Shown piece after piece: positions 34,577-43,678 of a stretch of 64,000 nucleotides of DNA (the stretch's first letter is position 1; every line of letters starts with the position of its first letter). The translations under genes were made by a program, and so were the position numbers. Under the pieces are notes generated by a model. That model saw nothing but the letters and a program-made list of their open reading frames with translations, did not search any database and had not been told where the DNA came from. Origin of the DNA: Bacillota bacterium (GTDB taxonomy: Bacteria > Bacillota > Bacilli > Alicyclobacillales > SLC66); contig JAJZCB010000001.1 in NCBI GenBank assembly GCA_021846285.1, positions 53,460 to 117,459 on the forward strand, written 5' to 3'.

Positions 34577-35257
34577 ATGAACATCATGATGCTCGGGGAT
34601 CGCGATCTCAGTTTTTTAACCCATCAAGAGCTCGACTATGCGTTGACGTTGTTTCCCGAAGATGCGCGACCAAAGTGGGTCTCCACGGATGATCCAGCGG
34701 CTCGCCAATTGGGCGACGTCGACGGAATCTGGTTAGTACCGGGTAGCCCGTATCGCGACGATGCGACCGCCTACGCTGCCATCCGCCATTGCTTGTCGAC
34801 AGGCACACCGTTTTTGGGAACCTGCGCTGGATTTCAATATGCGTGCGTCGAACTGGTCCGAGCGGGGGGGCGGATCGGGGCAGACCATGCAGAAAACAAC
34901 CCCAACTCACCTGATCCGGTCGTCCGTCCGTTGTCGTGTTCATTGTATGGAGAGCGACGATTGGTACACCCGGTTAATGGAACGGCGTTGGCGGCCATCG
35001 TTGGTGTGGAGCCGTTTTCGGGATTCCATTGGTGTGGGTTTGGACTCGACGACGTTTACATCCCTGTGTTGCAGGCTCAGGGCGTCGTCGTGGCGGCTCG
35101 TGCGGAGGACGCCGGTGTCGAGGCCATCGAGTTGCCGCACCATCCTTTCTTCATGGCCACGGCCTTTCAGCCACAGGTGGGATTGCGCGAAACCGAACGC
35201 TTGCACCCCCTGCTGGCGGCGTTCGCCAACGCGGTGCGTCGCACCGCCATGGAGTAG
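34577..35257 (+). CDS. Class I glutamine amidotransferase-like (CTP-synthase C-terminus-related) protein
   Basis: The 226-aa protein has the nucleophile elbow GTCAGFQYA with Cys83, typical of class I amidotransferases. The usual His and Glu of the triad (FHPE) are replaced by Gln and Gln in FMATAFQPQ, as I recall for a CTP-synthase-related side family. It may therefore not hydrolyse glutamine by the standard mechanism. ATG 34577 follows AGAGGTG. It is visibly more GC-rich than the adjacent genes on its right, consistent with a separate origin. Confidence 0.75.
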   Translation: MNIMMLGDRDLSFLTHQELDYALTLFPEDARPKWVSTDDPAARQLGDVDGIWLVPGSPYRDDATAYAAIRHCLSTGTPFLGTCAGFQYACVELVRAGGRIGADHAENNPNSPDPVVRPLSCSLYGERRLVHPVNGTALAAIVGVEPFSGFHWCGFGLDDVYIPVLQAQGVVVAARAEDAGVEAIELPHHPFFMATAFQPQVGLRETERLHPLLAAFANAVRRTAME

Positions 35258-35660
35258 GAGCACAATACTCCGTTGATGTTCTACGTTGAGACGCCGTGGG
35301 TTCCTGGCTTTTTGCGTAGGGTGGTGTTGGGAATCGGACGAGGTGCGCCTTTGTGGTCGTAATCGAGCAAAGCCTAATGAGGAATGTCGCACGGTTGATT
35401 AGACTTGAGATAGGCTGCCGTTATGGCGGTAAAGGGGGCGAAAATCCTATAAGGTGTTTTCGCCCAGAAGTGCATGACTATTCAGAGGCATTCGGCGATA
35501 ACTGCTGAACTATCGGGCAGCAATGTGCAGTAGCGTCCCTGCGGGAATAAGGAGTATTTTAGAGAGATTACTCTAATAATCCGATGGTTTTATGAAATAG
35601 AGGTTTTACTTCTCATTTTCAACATTTTTGGTGAAGTTGTCTTAGAGGAGGACACAATTT
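35258..35660. other. Intergenic region holding a motif hairpin
   Basis: No gene recognised. GGGCGAAAA (35436-35444) pairs with TTTTCGCCC (35457-35465); the left arm belongs to copy 3 of the recurrent motif (35430-35446, TAAAGGGGGCGAAAATC). The final ~80 nt carry the promoter region of the next gene. Confidence 0.45.
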
Positions 35661-36644
35661 ATGAAAGCAATCGTTGTAACCGATTATGGGACGCCCGAAG
35701 TCATGCAATACATAAATGTAGATCGCCCTACACCTGAGCCAAACCAAGTACTGATTCGCACAGTTGCTACAAGTGTAAACTTTGCTGATGTGAAAGCTCG
35801 CTATGGTAATAAAAATGGAGTCAATCACCCCCCGTTTATTCCTGGATTAGACGTGGCAGGGGTGATCGAAACGGTTGGTAATGAAATCCAAAATCTCAAG
35901 GTTGGACAACGTGTTATCGCCTTTCCACAGAACGGTTCTTACACTGAGTATGTTGTTGCAAATGAATCACTTACCTTTGTTATCCCTGACGGTTTAGATT
36001 TCGAGGTCGCTGCAGCGTGTCCAATTGTATCCTTTACCGCTTATAAGTTGCTTGCGGATGTAGGGAGACTTGTACAAGGGGAAACGGTTTTAATTCACGC
36101 AGCGGCTGGTGGGGTTGGAACGACAGCGTCACAATTGGCGAAAATTTTAGGGGCAAGTCGTGTAATCGGCACGGTGGGCAACGAATCAAAGGCTCAAACT
36201 GCGCTTAATGCTGGATGCGATCATGTAATTTGTTATGATAAGAACGATTTTTCAAGAAAAGTAAATGACATTACCGAGGGTCGTGGTGTTGATGTTGTTT
36301 TAGACTCAGTTGCGGGATCTGTCTCCGAAGAGAGTTTGAATTGCCTTGCTAAGTACGGACGGTTGGTTCACTTCGGAAATTCAAGCGGTGAAATCGGACA
36401 TTTCCAAACAAAGGACTTGCATTCGAGCTGTAGGTCAGTCTTGGGCTTCAGTTTAGGTACAACTCGAAAGGAAAGACCGTACCTTCTTCGCGATACTGCA
36501 GATCAAGTGTTTAGGTATCTGTCGGATGGAAGATTAAAGATCAAAGTTGGGCATCACTTTAAATTAGAAGACGCAGTTGAAGCACATCGCGTTGTTGAGG
36601 GTAGAAACAGTGTTGGAAAGGTGTTGCTGACGGTTATTGAGTGA
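35661..36644 (+). CDS. Medium-chain NADPH:quinone oxidoreductase-like protein
   Basis: The 327-aa protein belongs to the zinc-free quinone-reductase branch of medium-chain dehydrogenases. The N-terminal GroES-like part (FIPGLDVAGVIETVG) is followed by the nucleotide-binding AAAGGVGTTASQLAKILGAS. No zinc-binding cysteine cluster is present. It likely reduces quinones or alpha,beta-unsaturated carbonyls using NADPH. ATG after AGAGGAGGA. Stand-alone gene in the cassette-like series. Confidence 0.9.
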   Translation: MKAIVVTDYGTPEVMQYINVDRPTPEPNQVLIRTVATSVNFADVKARYGNKNGVNHPPFIPGLDVAGVIETVGNEIQNLKVGQRVIAFPQNGSYTEYVVANESLTFVIPDGLDFEVAAACPIVSFTAYKLLADVGRLVQGETVLIHAAAGGVGTTASQLAKILGASRVIGTVGNESKAQTALNAGCDHVICYDKNDFSRKVNDITEGRGVDVVLDSVAGSVSEESLNCLAKYGRLVHFGNSSGEIGHFQTKDLHSSCRSVLGFSLGTTRKERPYLLRDTADQVFRYLSDGRLKIKVGHHFKLEDAVEAHRVVEGRNSVGKVLLTVIE

Positions 36645-36832
36645 CAAGCAGTTTTTGAATGAGTGCGTAAATTCATAACTCATCCTTTGTCTGTTGCTGA
36701 ATAAATATGCAGTACACGGGTCTGAGTCTTGTTGCTGTCTTGGGCAGAAGTGCGCACTGCACAGCACAGCACGGTCACCAGAATTTATGAATGATATGGC
36801 GTAAGTACACACGATAGATTGGGGGTAATGTC

Positions 36833-37612
36833 TTGCAAAATGAGATGAATGTCAGTCAGAGTAATGTTCAGCGATATCTCGAACGTATCGGCATCAGTGG
36901 AGAAATGCGAGTGGATTATAATTCACTTCGACTGATTCAAGAACGTCACATGTTATCCGTTCCATTTGAGAACTTAAACATCGTCAATGGACTGCCCATT
37001 GAACTTGATTGGGACTTCTTGTATGACAAGATTGTCGCCAAAAGGCGGGGAGGTTATTGTTATGAACTGAATGGACTGTTAGCATTGATTTTAAAAAGTG
37101 TTGGATATCATGTGTCACTTATATCTGGGCAAGTTTTTCGGAATGACGGAACATTTGGACCAGATTTTGATCACATGGTTCTTTTGGTACATCTTGATAA
37201 CGGCTACATTGTTGACGTTGGATTTGGCGACTCCGTTCGTAGTCCCTTATTGCTGTCAGGAGAAGTTGTTGTTGATATAAGTGGCTCCTATCGCATTATA
37301 CCTGAATTGAATTCAGATGTTCTCTTCTTTCAGAAAAGGTTTCGCGGAGAGTGGGTTTCAGAATTCCGATTCACACTAAAGCCCCGCCAGATCGAAGATT
37401 TTAGCGATATGAATGTATACCAACAAACATCACCGGAGTCGCATTTTACTCAAAACCTTATCGTTTCCAAAGCAACACCTGATGGACGAATATCGATTTC
37501 TGGGGACTCGTTTATTGAAACAATCGGATCAGATAAAAATCGGCGCCCCATACTGTCCAACGATGAACGGAACGATTTGTTGAAGCGGTATTTTGGAATC
37601 GCTGTTGTATAA
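36833..37612 (+). CDS. Arylamine N-acetyltransferase
   Basis: The 259-aa enzyme carries the complete catalytic triad: Cys76 in RRGGYCYELNG, His114 in DFDHMVLLV and Asp128 in YIVDVGFGD. It transfers acetyl groups from acetyl-CoA to aromatic amines or hydrazines. TTG 36833 has GGGGG upstream; an ATG 12 nt later is an alternative start. Presence beside a phenol-degradation cluster is suggestive of detoxification, but no operon link exists. Confidence 0.92.
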   Translation: MQNEMNVSQSNVQRYLERIGISGEMRVDYNSLRLIQERHMLSVPFENLNIVNGLPIELDWDFLYDKIVAKRRGGYCYELNGLLALILKSVGYHVSLISGQVFRNDGTFGPDFDHMVLLVHLDNGYIVDVGFGDSVRSPLLLSGEVVVDISGSYRIIPELNSDVLFFQKRFRGEWVSEFRFTLKPRQIEDFSDMNVYQQTSPESHFTQNLIVSKATPDGRISISGDSFIETIGSDKNRRPILSNDERNDLLKRYFGIAVV

Positions 37613-37722
37613 GCACGAATTCCTAAAAGCGAATCTTGTTTTATCGAAGAGGGTGTTCATTGAAAGGGCAGCTAAACACAATTTTGAGTGGTGTGATACA
37701 GAACCAAAATGGAGGCAGGTTT

Positions 37723-38403
37723 ATGAAGATCTCTGAACTTCAAATGGACACTCATGGCTTGGACGAAATGTACGCCTTTTATGCAACAACATTAGGGTTT
37801 GATGTACTTGATGTGGGGAACGATTTCTTTGCGGTGCAAATTGGATTTACTCGTCTAACATTTAGAAGAACGAATAGTGACGTAACGCCATTTTACCACT
37901 ATGCGTTCAACGTTCCATCAAATCTGCTATCAGACAGTATGAAGTGGTTGGCTGAAAAGGGCATTGAATTCCTTACCGCAGGCGGGGAATCTCTGATTGA
38001 CCAAGGGACATTTTGGAATGCACACTCCTGTTACTTCCACGATCCTGCTGGTAATATTGCGGAATTCATCGCCAGACATTCATTAGCAAACTCGAATTCT
38101 GCCGTGTTTTCCGTTACCGAAGTAATGGGAGTATCCGAAATTGGTTTACCAGTAATTCATCCTGAAAATGTCGTTGGTGAACTGGTTCACAATTTTGAAT
38201 TGAGAACCTTAGATGACGGCGGTCATCCCAATTTCGTAGGCATGGGCTCAGATGAGGGGCTTCTGATTGTTGTTGATTACAAGCGACCGTGGTTCCCTAC
38301 AAGGGAGATGCCTGTTCAATCACCGATCTCGGGAAAAATCGAAACAGGGAATAAAGGATTGTGGCAATATCAGAATGGATTGTACCACTTCGAATCATTT
38401 TGA
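37723..38403 (+). CDS. VOC (glyoxalase/extradiol fold) family protein
   Basis: The 226-aa protein starts with a VOC domain (ISELQMDTHGLDEMYAFYAT ... CYFHDPAGNIAEFIARH) with the usual beta-alpha-beta-beta-beta repeats and a putative metal-binding Glu. A divergent second half follows. It could be a glyoxalase, dioxygenase or binding-type resistance protein; function is not decided. ATG 37723 follows GGAGGCAGG; the in-frame start at 37636 lacks a site. Last gene of the cassette-like series. Confidence 0.82.
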   Translation: MKISELQMDTHGLDEMYAFYATTLGFDVLDVGNDFFAVQIGFTRLTFRRTNSDVTPFYHYAFNVPSNLLSDSMKWLAEKGIEFLTAGGESLIDQGTFWNAHSCYFHDPAGNIAEFIARHSLANSNSAVFSVTEVMGVSEIGLPVIHPENVVGELVHNFELRTLDDGGHPNFVGMGSDEGLLIVVDYKRPWFPTREMPVQSPISGKIETGNKGLWQYQNGLYHFESF

Positions 38404-39493
38404 TGTGTTTCACGACTAAAACAAAAATGTTTAATCTGTCGCTAACGGGTGCGAATGCGCAATAGAAACAGGCAAGCGGGTAGGCTAGGAGTCCCCGGCG
38501 CTTGGAGAAAGGAATTTGTCCCCGCTCATACGATCCGGAGCTCGCAAAGATGAAGGTGCGTTATGGGCTGGCGCTGTGCGTGATGCTGGCGATGGCGACA
38601 CTTAGACGCTGACGCGAGGGATTTCGCGCGCTCGTTGACTTTGAAAAAGGGACAGCGCAAAAAGCTCATGACGGAATTACATTGACATGACAACGGATTG
38701 AGAAACCTGCCCATCCCCCGCGATGTACACTTCTCCTGTACACCAAATGCCCCAACGAAAAGCCTCATTTGAGGTCTAGCTGATCCCGCCATCCATGCAG
38801 GAATCAGCGAGGCACGTGGGCGGAGGTACGAGCGGATCCTTTCCCCGCAAACGTAACGGGTTCCGGGAAGAAGAGCCAGCGGCGCCTATGCGAAGCGACT
38901 CCAAGTACCGAAACGCCCCCTCTTGCGCATCCCTCACGACGCGCCGTGCCAAATGACGAGAAAGGCCATGCCGTTTCTTATGCCAGATGATCTCCGGCAA
39001 CTTCAAGCGAAGACAAGGCAGAAGGATTGGACGAATGACAACAGTTCGGCTCACGCCTAGGGATGAGCGGAGACCGGAAAGACAGCCAATCATGGCACGA
39101 ACTAGCCTTACTGCATGACAGCATTTGCACTTCTCTTTCGGGAGACTGTTTGCCAGCGGGAAGAAGCGCTTGAGATGTGAGCGATCAACTGCCTAAGTAA
39201 CGCACGATGTGCGCGAAGAAGGGGTTCGCCACACGATCGCCACCCGCCAAGTACCGCGACTCCGTTTCGGAGTCAATCACTTTATCTGTCGCCAGGCGAC
39301 AGGCCGTGAACTGTATGCGGGAACCCATGAGACCTGATTTGAGGTCTTATTTGCGTTTCTCGAGATGTTTGCGTGTTTGCGGTGACAAAAGGAGGAAGCA
39401 GTCGGAATCGTCGAACGCGACGGTCGGTCATCACCGTGTCCACACGCGATGACAGTCGTGTGCGCACGGAGACTTGGAGAGGAGTCGGATTCT
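38404..39493. other. 1.1-kb region without a confident gene
   Basis: Copy 4 of the recurrent motif (TAACGGGTGCGAATGC) lies at 38443-38458. A leftward 105-codon frame at 38776-39093 reads protein-like in its middle (LRLKLPEIIWHKKRHGLSRH) but has only a weak ribosome site and no recognised family; I rate it about 0.3. Rightward frames at 39207-39452 are not convincing. Composition shifts here from moderately AT-rich to GC-rich, marking a mosaic junction. No origin-type iterons were recognised by eye. Confidence 0.4.
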
Positions 39494-40093
39494 ATGGACC
39501 ATCTCGTCCACATCGAAGACGTGGCACAGCGTAATGAACTCCCCCTGTTTCGCACCTCGCGTCCAGGGCAGTACAAGGCGCACTGTCCGGTTTGCCAGGA
39601 TCGCCGGCGCCAATTTCATCTCTACGTCAGTGCCGATCGTGACGTCTACTATTGTCACAAATGCGGCGCCACCGGCGGCGTGATTGCGTTTCACGCATGG
39701 CTACGCGGTATCTCGTTTGAGAGCGCGAAAGCTGATCTGTATCCACCGCCGCGGTCGACGCGACACGGTGACAGGCGAACCATTCGCAAACACCCAGCCG
39801 AAACGCTGACCCGAGAGCAGTTGCAACAACTCGGCTTTACACTGCGCACACCGAAGAGATTTCCACCGACAGGCGTCAATCATGCCCAGTGGGCGCTGCA
39901 CCGACAGTGGGAACTCGACTGGATCTGGTCGCAGTGGCTGAGTTATCAGCGGCAGTTGCGGCGAACGCAAACCAACATCTTGCGCGCGGGTCTTCAGTCC
40001 GGCTGGGCGTACAAACATCTGGTGCTTACTCGCGCTAGACGGGTGTCTCTGAAACGAAGGACGATTGTCCCTGCGTGGAAGCAGGCGCAATGA
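39494..40093 (+). CDS. CHC2-like zinc-finger (primase N-terminal type) protein
   Basis: The 199-aa protein has the zinc-binding pattern HCPVCQDRRRQFHLYVSADR ... YYCHKCGATGGVIAFHAW, as in the N-terminal domain of DnaG-type primases and phage primase-helicases. The catalytic TOPRIM domain is absent; the remaining ~110 residues are basic and hydrophilic. It may be a stand-alone DNA-binding accessory for plasmid or phage replication. ATG 39494 follows GGAGAGGAG. It heads a run of closely spaced rightward genes. Confidence 0.75.
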   Translation: MDHLVHIEDVAQRNELPLFRTSRPGQYKAHCPVCQDRRRQFHLYVSADRDVYYCHKCGATGGVIAFHAWLRGISFESAKADLYPPPRSTRHGDRRTIRKHPAETLTREQLQQLGFTLRTPKRFPPTGVNHAQWALHRQWELDWIWSQWLSYQRQLRRTQTNILRAGLQSGWAYKHLVLTRARRVSLKRRTIVPAWKQAQ

Positions 40094-40115
40094 CAACAAG
40101 CAAAGGAGGTCCGAC

Positions 40116-41150
40116 ATGCCTATTAAAGGACACAGCGACATTCGCCGAATTCCAAGGGTCGGCAAGATCCATCTGGGGACGCGGCAGACGTCGCAGCGAA
40201 GCGGCCATGAGTATCCGGTGGCTTGTGATCATTTTGTGGTCAAAGCGGATGACTCTACGTCAGAAGCGGCAGCAAATGCCTTTCGCTCTGTGTATGGCGA
40301 TCAGCCTAGAGAGATCACTGTCGCTTTTGCGAGCGACGATCCGGAGGAATTTTTCCCGCAGTATCTTTCCAGCTACAAAGGTGGAGACGGGCGTTTCGAG
40401 CTCTTTTGCAAAGGTGACGGAGAGAGGGCGCGACGTGCGAACGGACAAGGCGGGTATCTGGATATTCCCTGCCTGTATCAGGAGTGCGAGTTTTACAAGA
40501 CGAAAAAGTGCAAGGAGCTCGGCCGGCTGCAATTCTTCCTGCCAGAGGTTCCAGGTATCGGGGTGTGGCAAATCGACTCGACCTCGTACCACAGCGCGGT
40601 CAACTTAAACAGCGCCATCGACATGGTGCGAGCGCTCACCGGAGGACGCATCAAAATGATCCCGCTCAAACTGCAGCTGATCCCAAAGGTGGTCAACCCA
40701 GACGGACAGGCCAAAACCGTGTATGTGCTGGACTTGCGTCTCGAAGATGTGCGCTTGGTCGATTTTATCGAGAAGGTGCCACTGCTTGGCGCATCGCTGA
40801 GTCCATCGGTCGAGCCGATCTCCTCAGAGGAGATGCCCGAGGATCTTTATGTTGACGACAATCTCGTCGAAGATCCAGGCCCATCGTCCAAGTCAACGGA
40901 TACGCAAGATGACGGAGGAACGATCGGCGCATTTATTGGCGCCGAAACCAAGAAAAATCGGACGGGAGCGATGGTGGCACTCGTCAAAGTCACAACAGAG
41001 CAAGGGGAACTGGTCGAAGCGATTACAGACGAAGCGCCCATTGTGGGCGACTTGCAGGTGTTTCAATCCGGCATGACCGTGCGGTATAAAACGGTGCCAT
41101 CGAAACGCTTTGCCAATCGTCTGGAACTCCTATCGATTGTTCCAGCCTAA
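40116..41150 (+). CDS. Gp3-like / recombination-directionality-factor-like protein
   Basis: The 344-aa protein resembles a phage and plasmid family related to phiC31 Gp3. RIPRVGKIHLGTR opens it; a cysteine-containing loop (LYQECEFYKTKKC) and GVWQIDSTSYHSAVNLNSAI with IKMIPLKLQLIPK are family-like. Gp3 converts serine integrases from integration to excision. A large serine recombinase is encoded at 1183, but whether they are partners is unknown. ATG 40116 follows AAAGGAGG. The C-terminal ~120 residues are acidic and less conserved. The family call is from memory of the pattern. Confidence 0.6.
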   Translation: MPIKGHSDIRRIPRVGKIHLGTRQTSQRSGHEYPVACDHFVVKADDSTSEAAANAFRSVYGDQPREITVAFASDDPEEFFPQYLSSYKGGDGRFELFCKGDGERARRANGQGGYLDIPCLYQECEFYKTKKCKELGRLQFFLPEVPGIGVWQIDSTSYHSAVNLNSAIDMVRALTGGRIKMIPLKLQLIPKVVNPDGQAKTVYVLDLRLEDVRLVDFIEKVPLLGASLSPSVEPISSEEMPEDLYVDDNLVEDPGPSSKSTDTQDDGGTIGAFIGAETKKNRTGAMVALVKVTTEQGELVEAITDEAPIVGDLQVFQSGMTVRYKTVPSKRFANRLELLSIVPA

Positions 41151-41164
41151 GAGGAGGAATCACC

Positions 41165-41614
41165 ATGCTCAATCACATTGTGCTCATTGGTCGGCTGTGT
41201 GCTGACCCCGAACTGCGTTACACGCAAAGTGGTACACCCGTTGCCAGTTTCACGTTGGCGGTGGATCGCTCGCACAAGCCCCAATCAGGGGAACGCGAGA
41301 CAGATTTTATCGCCGTCGTCGTCTGGCAGAAGCTCGCCGAAGTCGTGGCGCAGCACCTGAAAAAGGGGCGTCTGGTCGCGATAGAAGGTCGACTGCAGAT
41401 CCGTAGTTACGAGAATCGCGACGGACAAAAGGTTCGCGTCGCCGAAGTGGTGGCGTCCGAGGTGCAGTTTCTCGACAAGGCGCCAACGGGGGATACGGAA
41501 CCAGCATCAGGCGCGTCAAATCCTAGGGTTGCGGTGTCATCGCGCTATCGGGATGATCTCTTTGCAAACGATCCGTTTGCGGGAGATACGGTCGACGCCG
41601 ACTTGCCGTTTTAA
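41165..41614 (+). CDS. ssb: Single-stranded DNA-binding protein
   Basis: The 149-aa protein has an OB fold (NHIVLIGRLCADPELRYTQS ... FIAVVVWQKLAEVVAQHL) and an acidic tail ending DADLPF, the C-terminal hook that recruits replication and repair partners. An element-borne copy next to clamp, RadC and primase-like genes suggests autonomous replication or establishment after transfer. ATG after AGAGGAGG, 14 nt downstream of the Gp3-like gene. Confidence 0.95.
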   Translation: MLNHIVLIGRLCADPELRYTQSGTPVASFTLAVDRSHKPQSGERETDFIAVVVWQKLAEVVAQHLKKGRLVAIEGRLQIRSYENRDGQKVRVAEVVASEVQFLDKAPTGDTEPASGASNPRVAVSSRYRDDLFANDPFAGDTVDADLPF

Positions 41615-41630
41615 TCCTCATGTAATCGAA

Positions 41631-41677
41631 CCCGCGACCGCGGGGCACACACGCCCCCGGTCTACACCGTGGGCGTG
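41631..41677 (+). other. GC-rich hairpins before the gene at 41705
   Basis: CCCGCG AC CGCGGG (41631-41644), then CACGCCC...GGGCGTG (41650-41677) with an inner CGGT/ACCG stem. First of a series of CCCGC-type hairpins found upstream of genes in this block. Confidence 0.6.
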
Positions 41678-41704
41678 CCATCACACTCACGGGAGGTTTT
41701 CCCC

Positions 41705-42022
41705 ATGACGATCACAAAGCGACTCGTTCGCGTCTTTCGACAGGCCTTTCATTCAAACCCATTCACAGACAAAAAGCGTCTTCGCGTTCGACTTCGGGAG
41801 TGGCTCTATGACGTAGAGCGATTCTCCGTCTGTCAGTACGAGTCACGCTATCAGATCTTTACGCACTACTGCGAGACAGGACGGCACTATTGGGGCGGAT
41901 TTTCCTACCCAAGTGTTGCCCAAGCCCGTCAAGTGGCGAGGGATCTAAACGAGATAGCCTCCTGCGGCGTTCAGACCGTGGACTGCCCCGATTGTCGGGC
42001 GCAGCACACGCAAGGCGCCTAA
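41705..42022 (+). CDS. Hypothetical protein with C-terminal CxxC
   Basis: A 105-aa basic protein. Its C-terminal half (YPSVAQARQVARDLNEI ... DCPDCRAQH) resembles the C-terminus of the otherwise unrelated protein at 46550 (FATLNEAKDYALRL ... CRTCSDCYQEY). A shared small domain with a knuckle of cysteines is suggested. ATG 41705 follows GGGAGG. Function unknown; the setting suggests DNA metabolism. Confidence 0.6.
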   Translation: MTITKRLVRVFRQAFHSNPFTDKKRLRVRLREWLYDVERFSVCQYESRYQIFTHYCETGRHYWGGFSYPSVAQARQVARDLNEIASCGVQTVDCPDCRAQHTQGA

Positions 42023-42067
42023 AAGAGACCGACCGATTCATCGGAAATAAAGCGAAGGCTGCAGACT

Positions 42068-42094
42068 CCCGCGCGAAGTGTCGCGGGGTTTTGC
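42068..42094 (+). other. GC-rich hairpin before the Rad50-like gene
   Basis: CCCGCG (42068-42073) pairs with CGCGGG (42082-42087) around an 8-nt loop, followed by GTTTTGCC. It could terminate upstream transcription or form the 5' end of the next message. Confidence 0.6.
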
Positions 42095-42121
42095 CTAACC
42101 CTATCGACAGGAGGTTGACGC

Positions 42122-43678
42122 ATGCGCCTGACGGAATTGACGATTCATAACTTTCGATCACACGGAGATCTCACAGTGTCTCTTTCGGCGCGCACCATCG
42201 TGCGGGGGCAAAACGCTTACGGCAAGTCTTCCATTGGCGAAGCGATCATTTGGTGTCTGTATGGCACGGATGTTGAAGGCACGAGTAAGCAAGATGATCG
42301 GTTGATGCGACGGGGCGCCTCGGAGATGGAGGTCACGCTGGAGTGCATCAAAGACGATGGGCAATCCGTGCGGATCACCCGCAGCCGAGACAAGGGCCAG
42401 GTGCTGCAAGTTGGTGGTAAACGCCAAGGCGCCCAGCAGAAGGTGGAAGCGTGGTTTGGCACATTGCCGGAATTTTTGACGATGTTCACACCCGGCTACT
42501 TCTCGGCGCTCGAACCCAAAAGTGCTCGTACGGTCCTGGCGCGCTGTCTGCCGATTCTTAGCAAAGAGGACGTCATCCGGCGTCTGCAGCCAGATCATCG
42601 AGAGATCCTGTCAACGCATCGCTACCCGATGGTAGACGGAGTGGAGAGTCTCGATTTCATTCTCGAGAAAACGCGGCGCGAGATACGCAGTTGCGAGGAT
42701 GAGCAGGTACGGCTGGAGGGGGAGATCCGGGGACTCGAGAGTGTCCTGACACAGGATCCTCCGATCGCTCCAACCCCGCTTATCACAAGGGCGCGCCAAA
42801 GCGAGAAGGATCGTCTGCAGGCTATCGTCGACGCAAAAGCGATCGATGCGGCTACGAAAGAGGCGCAGATTGCGGCTCTTCGCATTCAGCGTGCCAGTTT
42901 GCGCACAGCGTTTGAAGCATGCAAGGCGCAGTGGCAGACCGTGGAGGCAAATTGCGCTGCGTGTGGTCAGTCGCTGCAGCCGGATCGCATGCAGACACTG
43001 CGCGACACAGCGGAGGTGAAAAACACTGCGCTGCGTCAGCAGATGGACGAACTGATCGCACAGGGCAACGCCGTCAAGGCGAAGCTTGAGCGCTTGCAGC
43101 ACACCACAACCACAACCGATAAGCCAGATGCGCTCACACAGGCGACACTCGCGCAGTTCTCGCTCGACGAACAAAAGGATCGGCGAGCGACGGCCGAATA
43201 CGAGGCCAAACGCGAGGTGCGTAAGCAAGCACAGTCGCGCGTCAAGGAAACCAAGCAGGCGCTCGCACTCGAAGCGGCGCGTGTGGAAGAGCTCAAAACA
43301 CGTCTCCAGGCGCTGGAGGAATACCGATTTGAATACATTCGGATGCAACACGAAGCGCTACATGAGCGGTTTACACACGTGCGAATCGATCTGGTGGATG
43401 CCAACAGGGAGACGGGCGAAGTTCGATCGGTCTTTCGGATCCTATGGAAGGGTCGACCATATCGGACCTTGTCGCAGTCGGAGAAAATCCGCTGCGATGT
43501 GGAGATCGGACGCGTCATGGCAGCCGCCCGCGAGGAGACGATGCCCGTGTTTGTGGATAATGCCGAGTCGGTCCAGCACCTTTTTGGCGAAGCGTTCTCC
43601 GGTCAGGTGATCGCGGCTTACGTCGACAAGTGCGAACTCAGGATTGAGAGTCTGGATAACGTGAGGGCGAGCGCATGA
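42122..43678 (+). CDS. Rad50/SbcC-like AAA ATPase with zinc hook
   Basis: The 518-aa SMC-like protein has Walker A GQNAYGKSS (about residue 30), long coiled coils on both sides of a CAACGQ zinc hook near residue 280, the signature LSQSEKIR and Walker B MPVFVDNAE near 475. Such ATPases hold and process DNA ends or act in phage-type recombination; here no Mre11/SbcD nuclease gene is adjacent. It is shorter than bacterial SbcC (about 1,000 aa), matching phage Gp46-sized or smaller forms. ATG after ACAGGAGG. It overlaps the next gene by 4 nt. Confidence 0.85.
   Translation: MRLTELTIHNFRSHGDLTVSLSARTIVRGQNAYGKSSIGEAIIWCLYGTDVEGTSKQDDRLMRRGASEMEVTLECIKDDGQSVRITRSRDKGQVLQVGGKRQGAQQKVEAWFGTLPEFLTMFTPGYFSALEPKSARTVLARCLPILSKEDVIRRLQPDHREILSTHRYPMVDGVESLDFILEKTRREIRSCEDEQVRLEGEIRGLESVLTQDPPIAPTPLITRARQSEKDRLQAIVDAKAIDAATKEAQIAALRIQRASLRTAFEACKAQWQTVEANCAACGQSLQPDRMQTLRDTAEVKNTALRQQMDELIAQGNAVKAKLERLQHTTTTTDKPDALTQATLAQFSLDEQKDRRATAEYEAKREVRKQAQSRVKETKQALALEAARVEELKTRLQALEEYRFEYIRMQHEALHERFTHVRIDLVDANRETGEVRSVFRILWKGRPYRTLSQSEKIRCDVEIGRVMAAAREETMPVFVDNAESVQHLFGEAFSGQVIAAYVDKCELRIESLDNVRASA

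Noticed and set aside
31244..38458. Classical integron with attC sites
   Set aside because: No integrase of the IntI type and no RYYYAAC/GTTRRRY pairs with long imperfect palindromes were found; only a short shared motif is present.
39207..39452. 81-codon frame before the primase-like gene
   Set aside because: No ribosome site, basic low-complexity translation, and overlapping frames of similar quality.
42611..43518. Long leftward frames opposite the Rad50-like gene
   Set aside because: Mirror frames of coiled-coil coding DNA; Cys/Arg/Ser-rich and without start signals.
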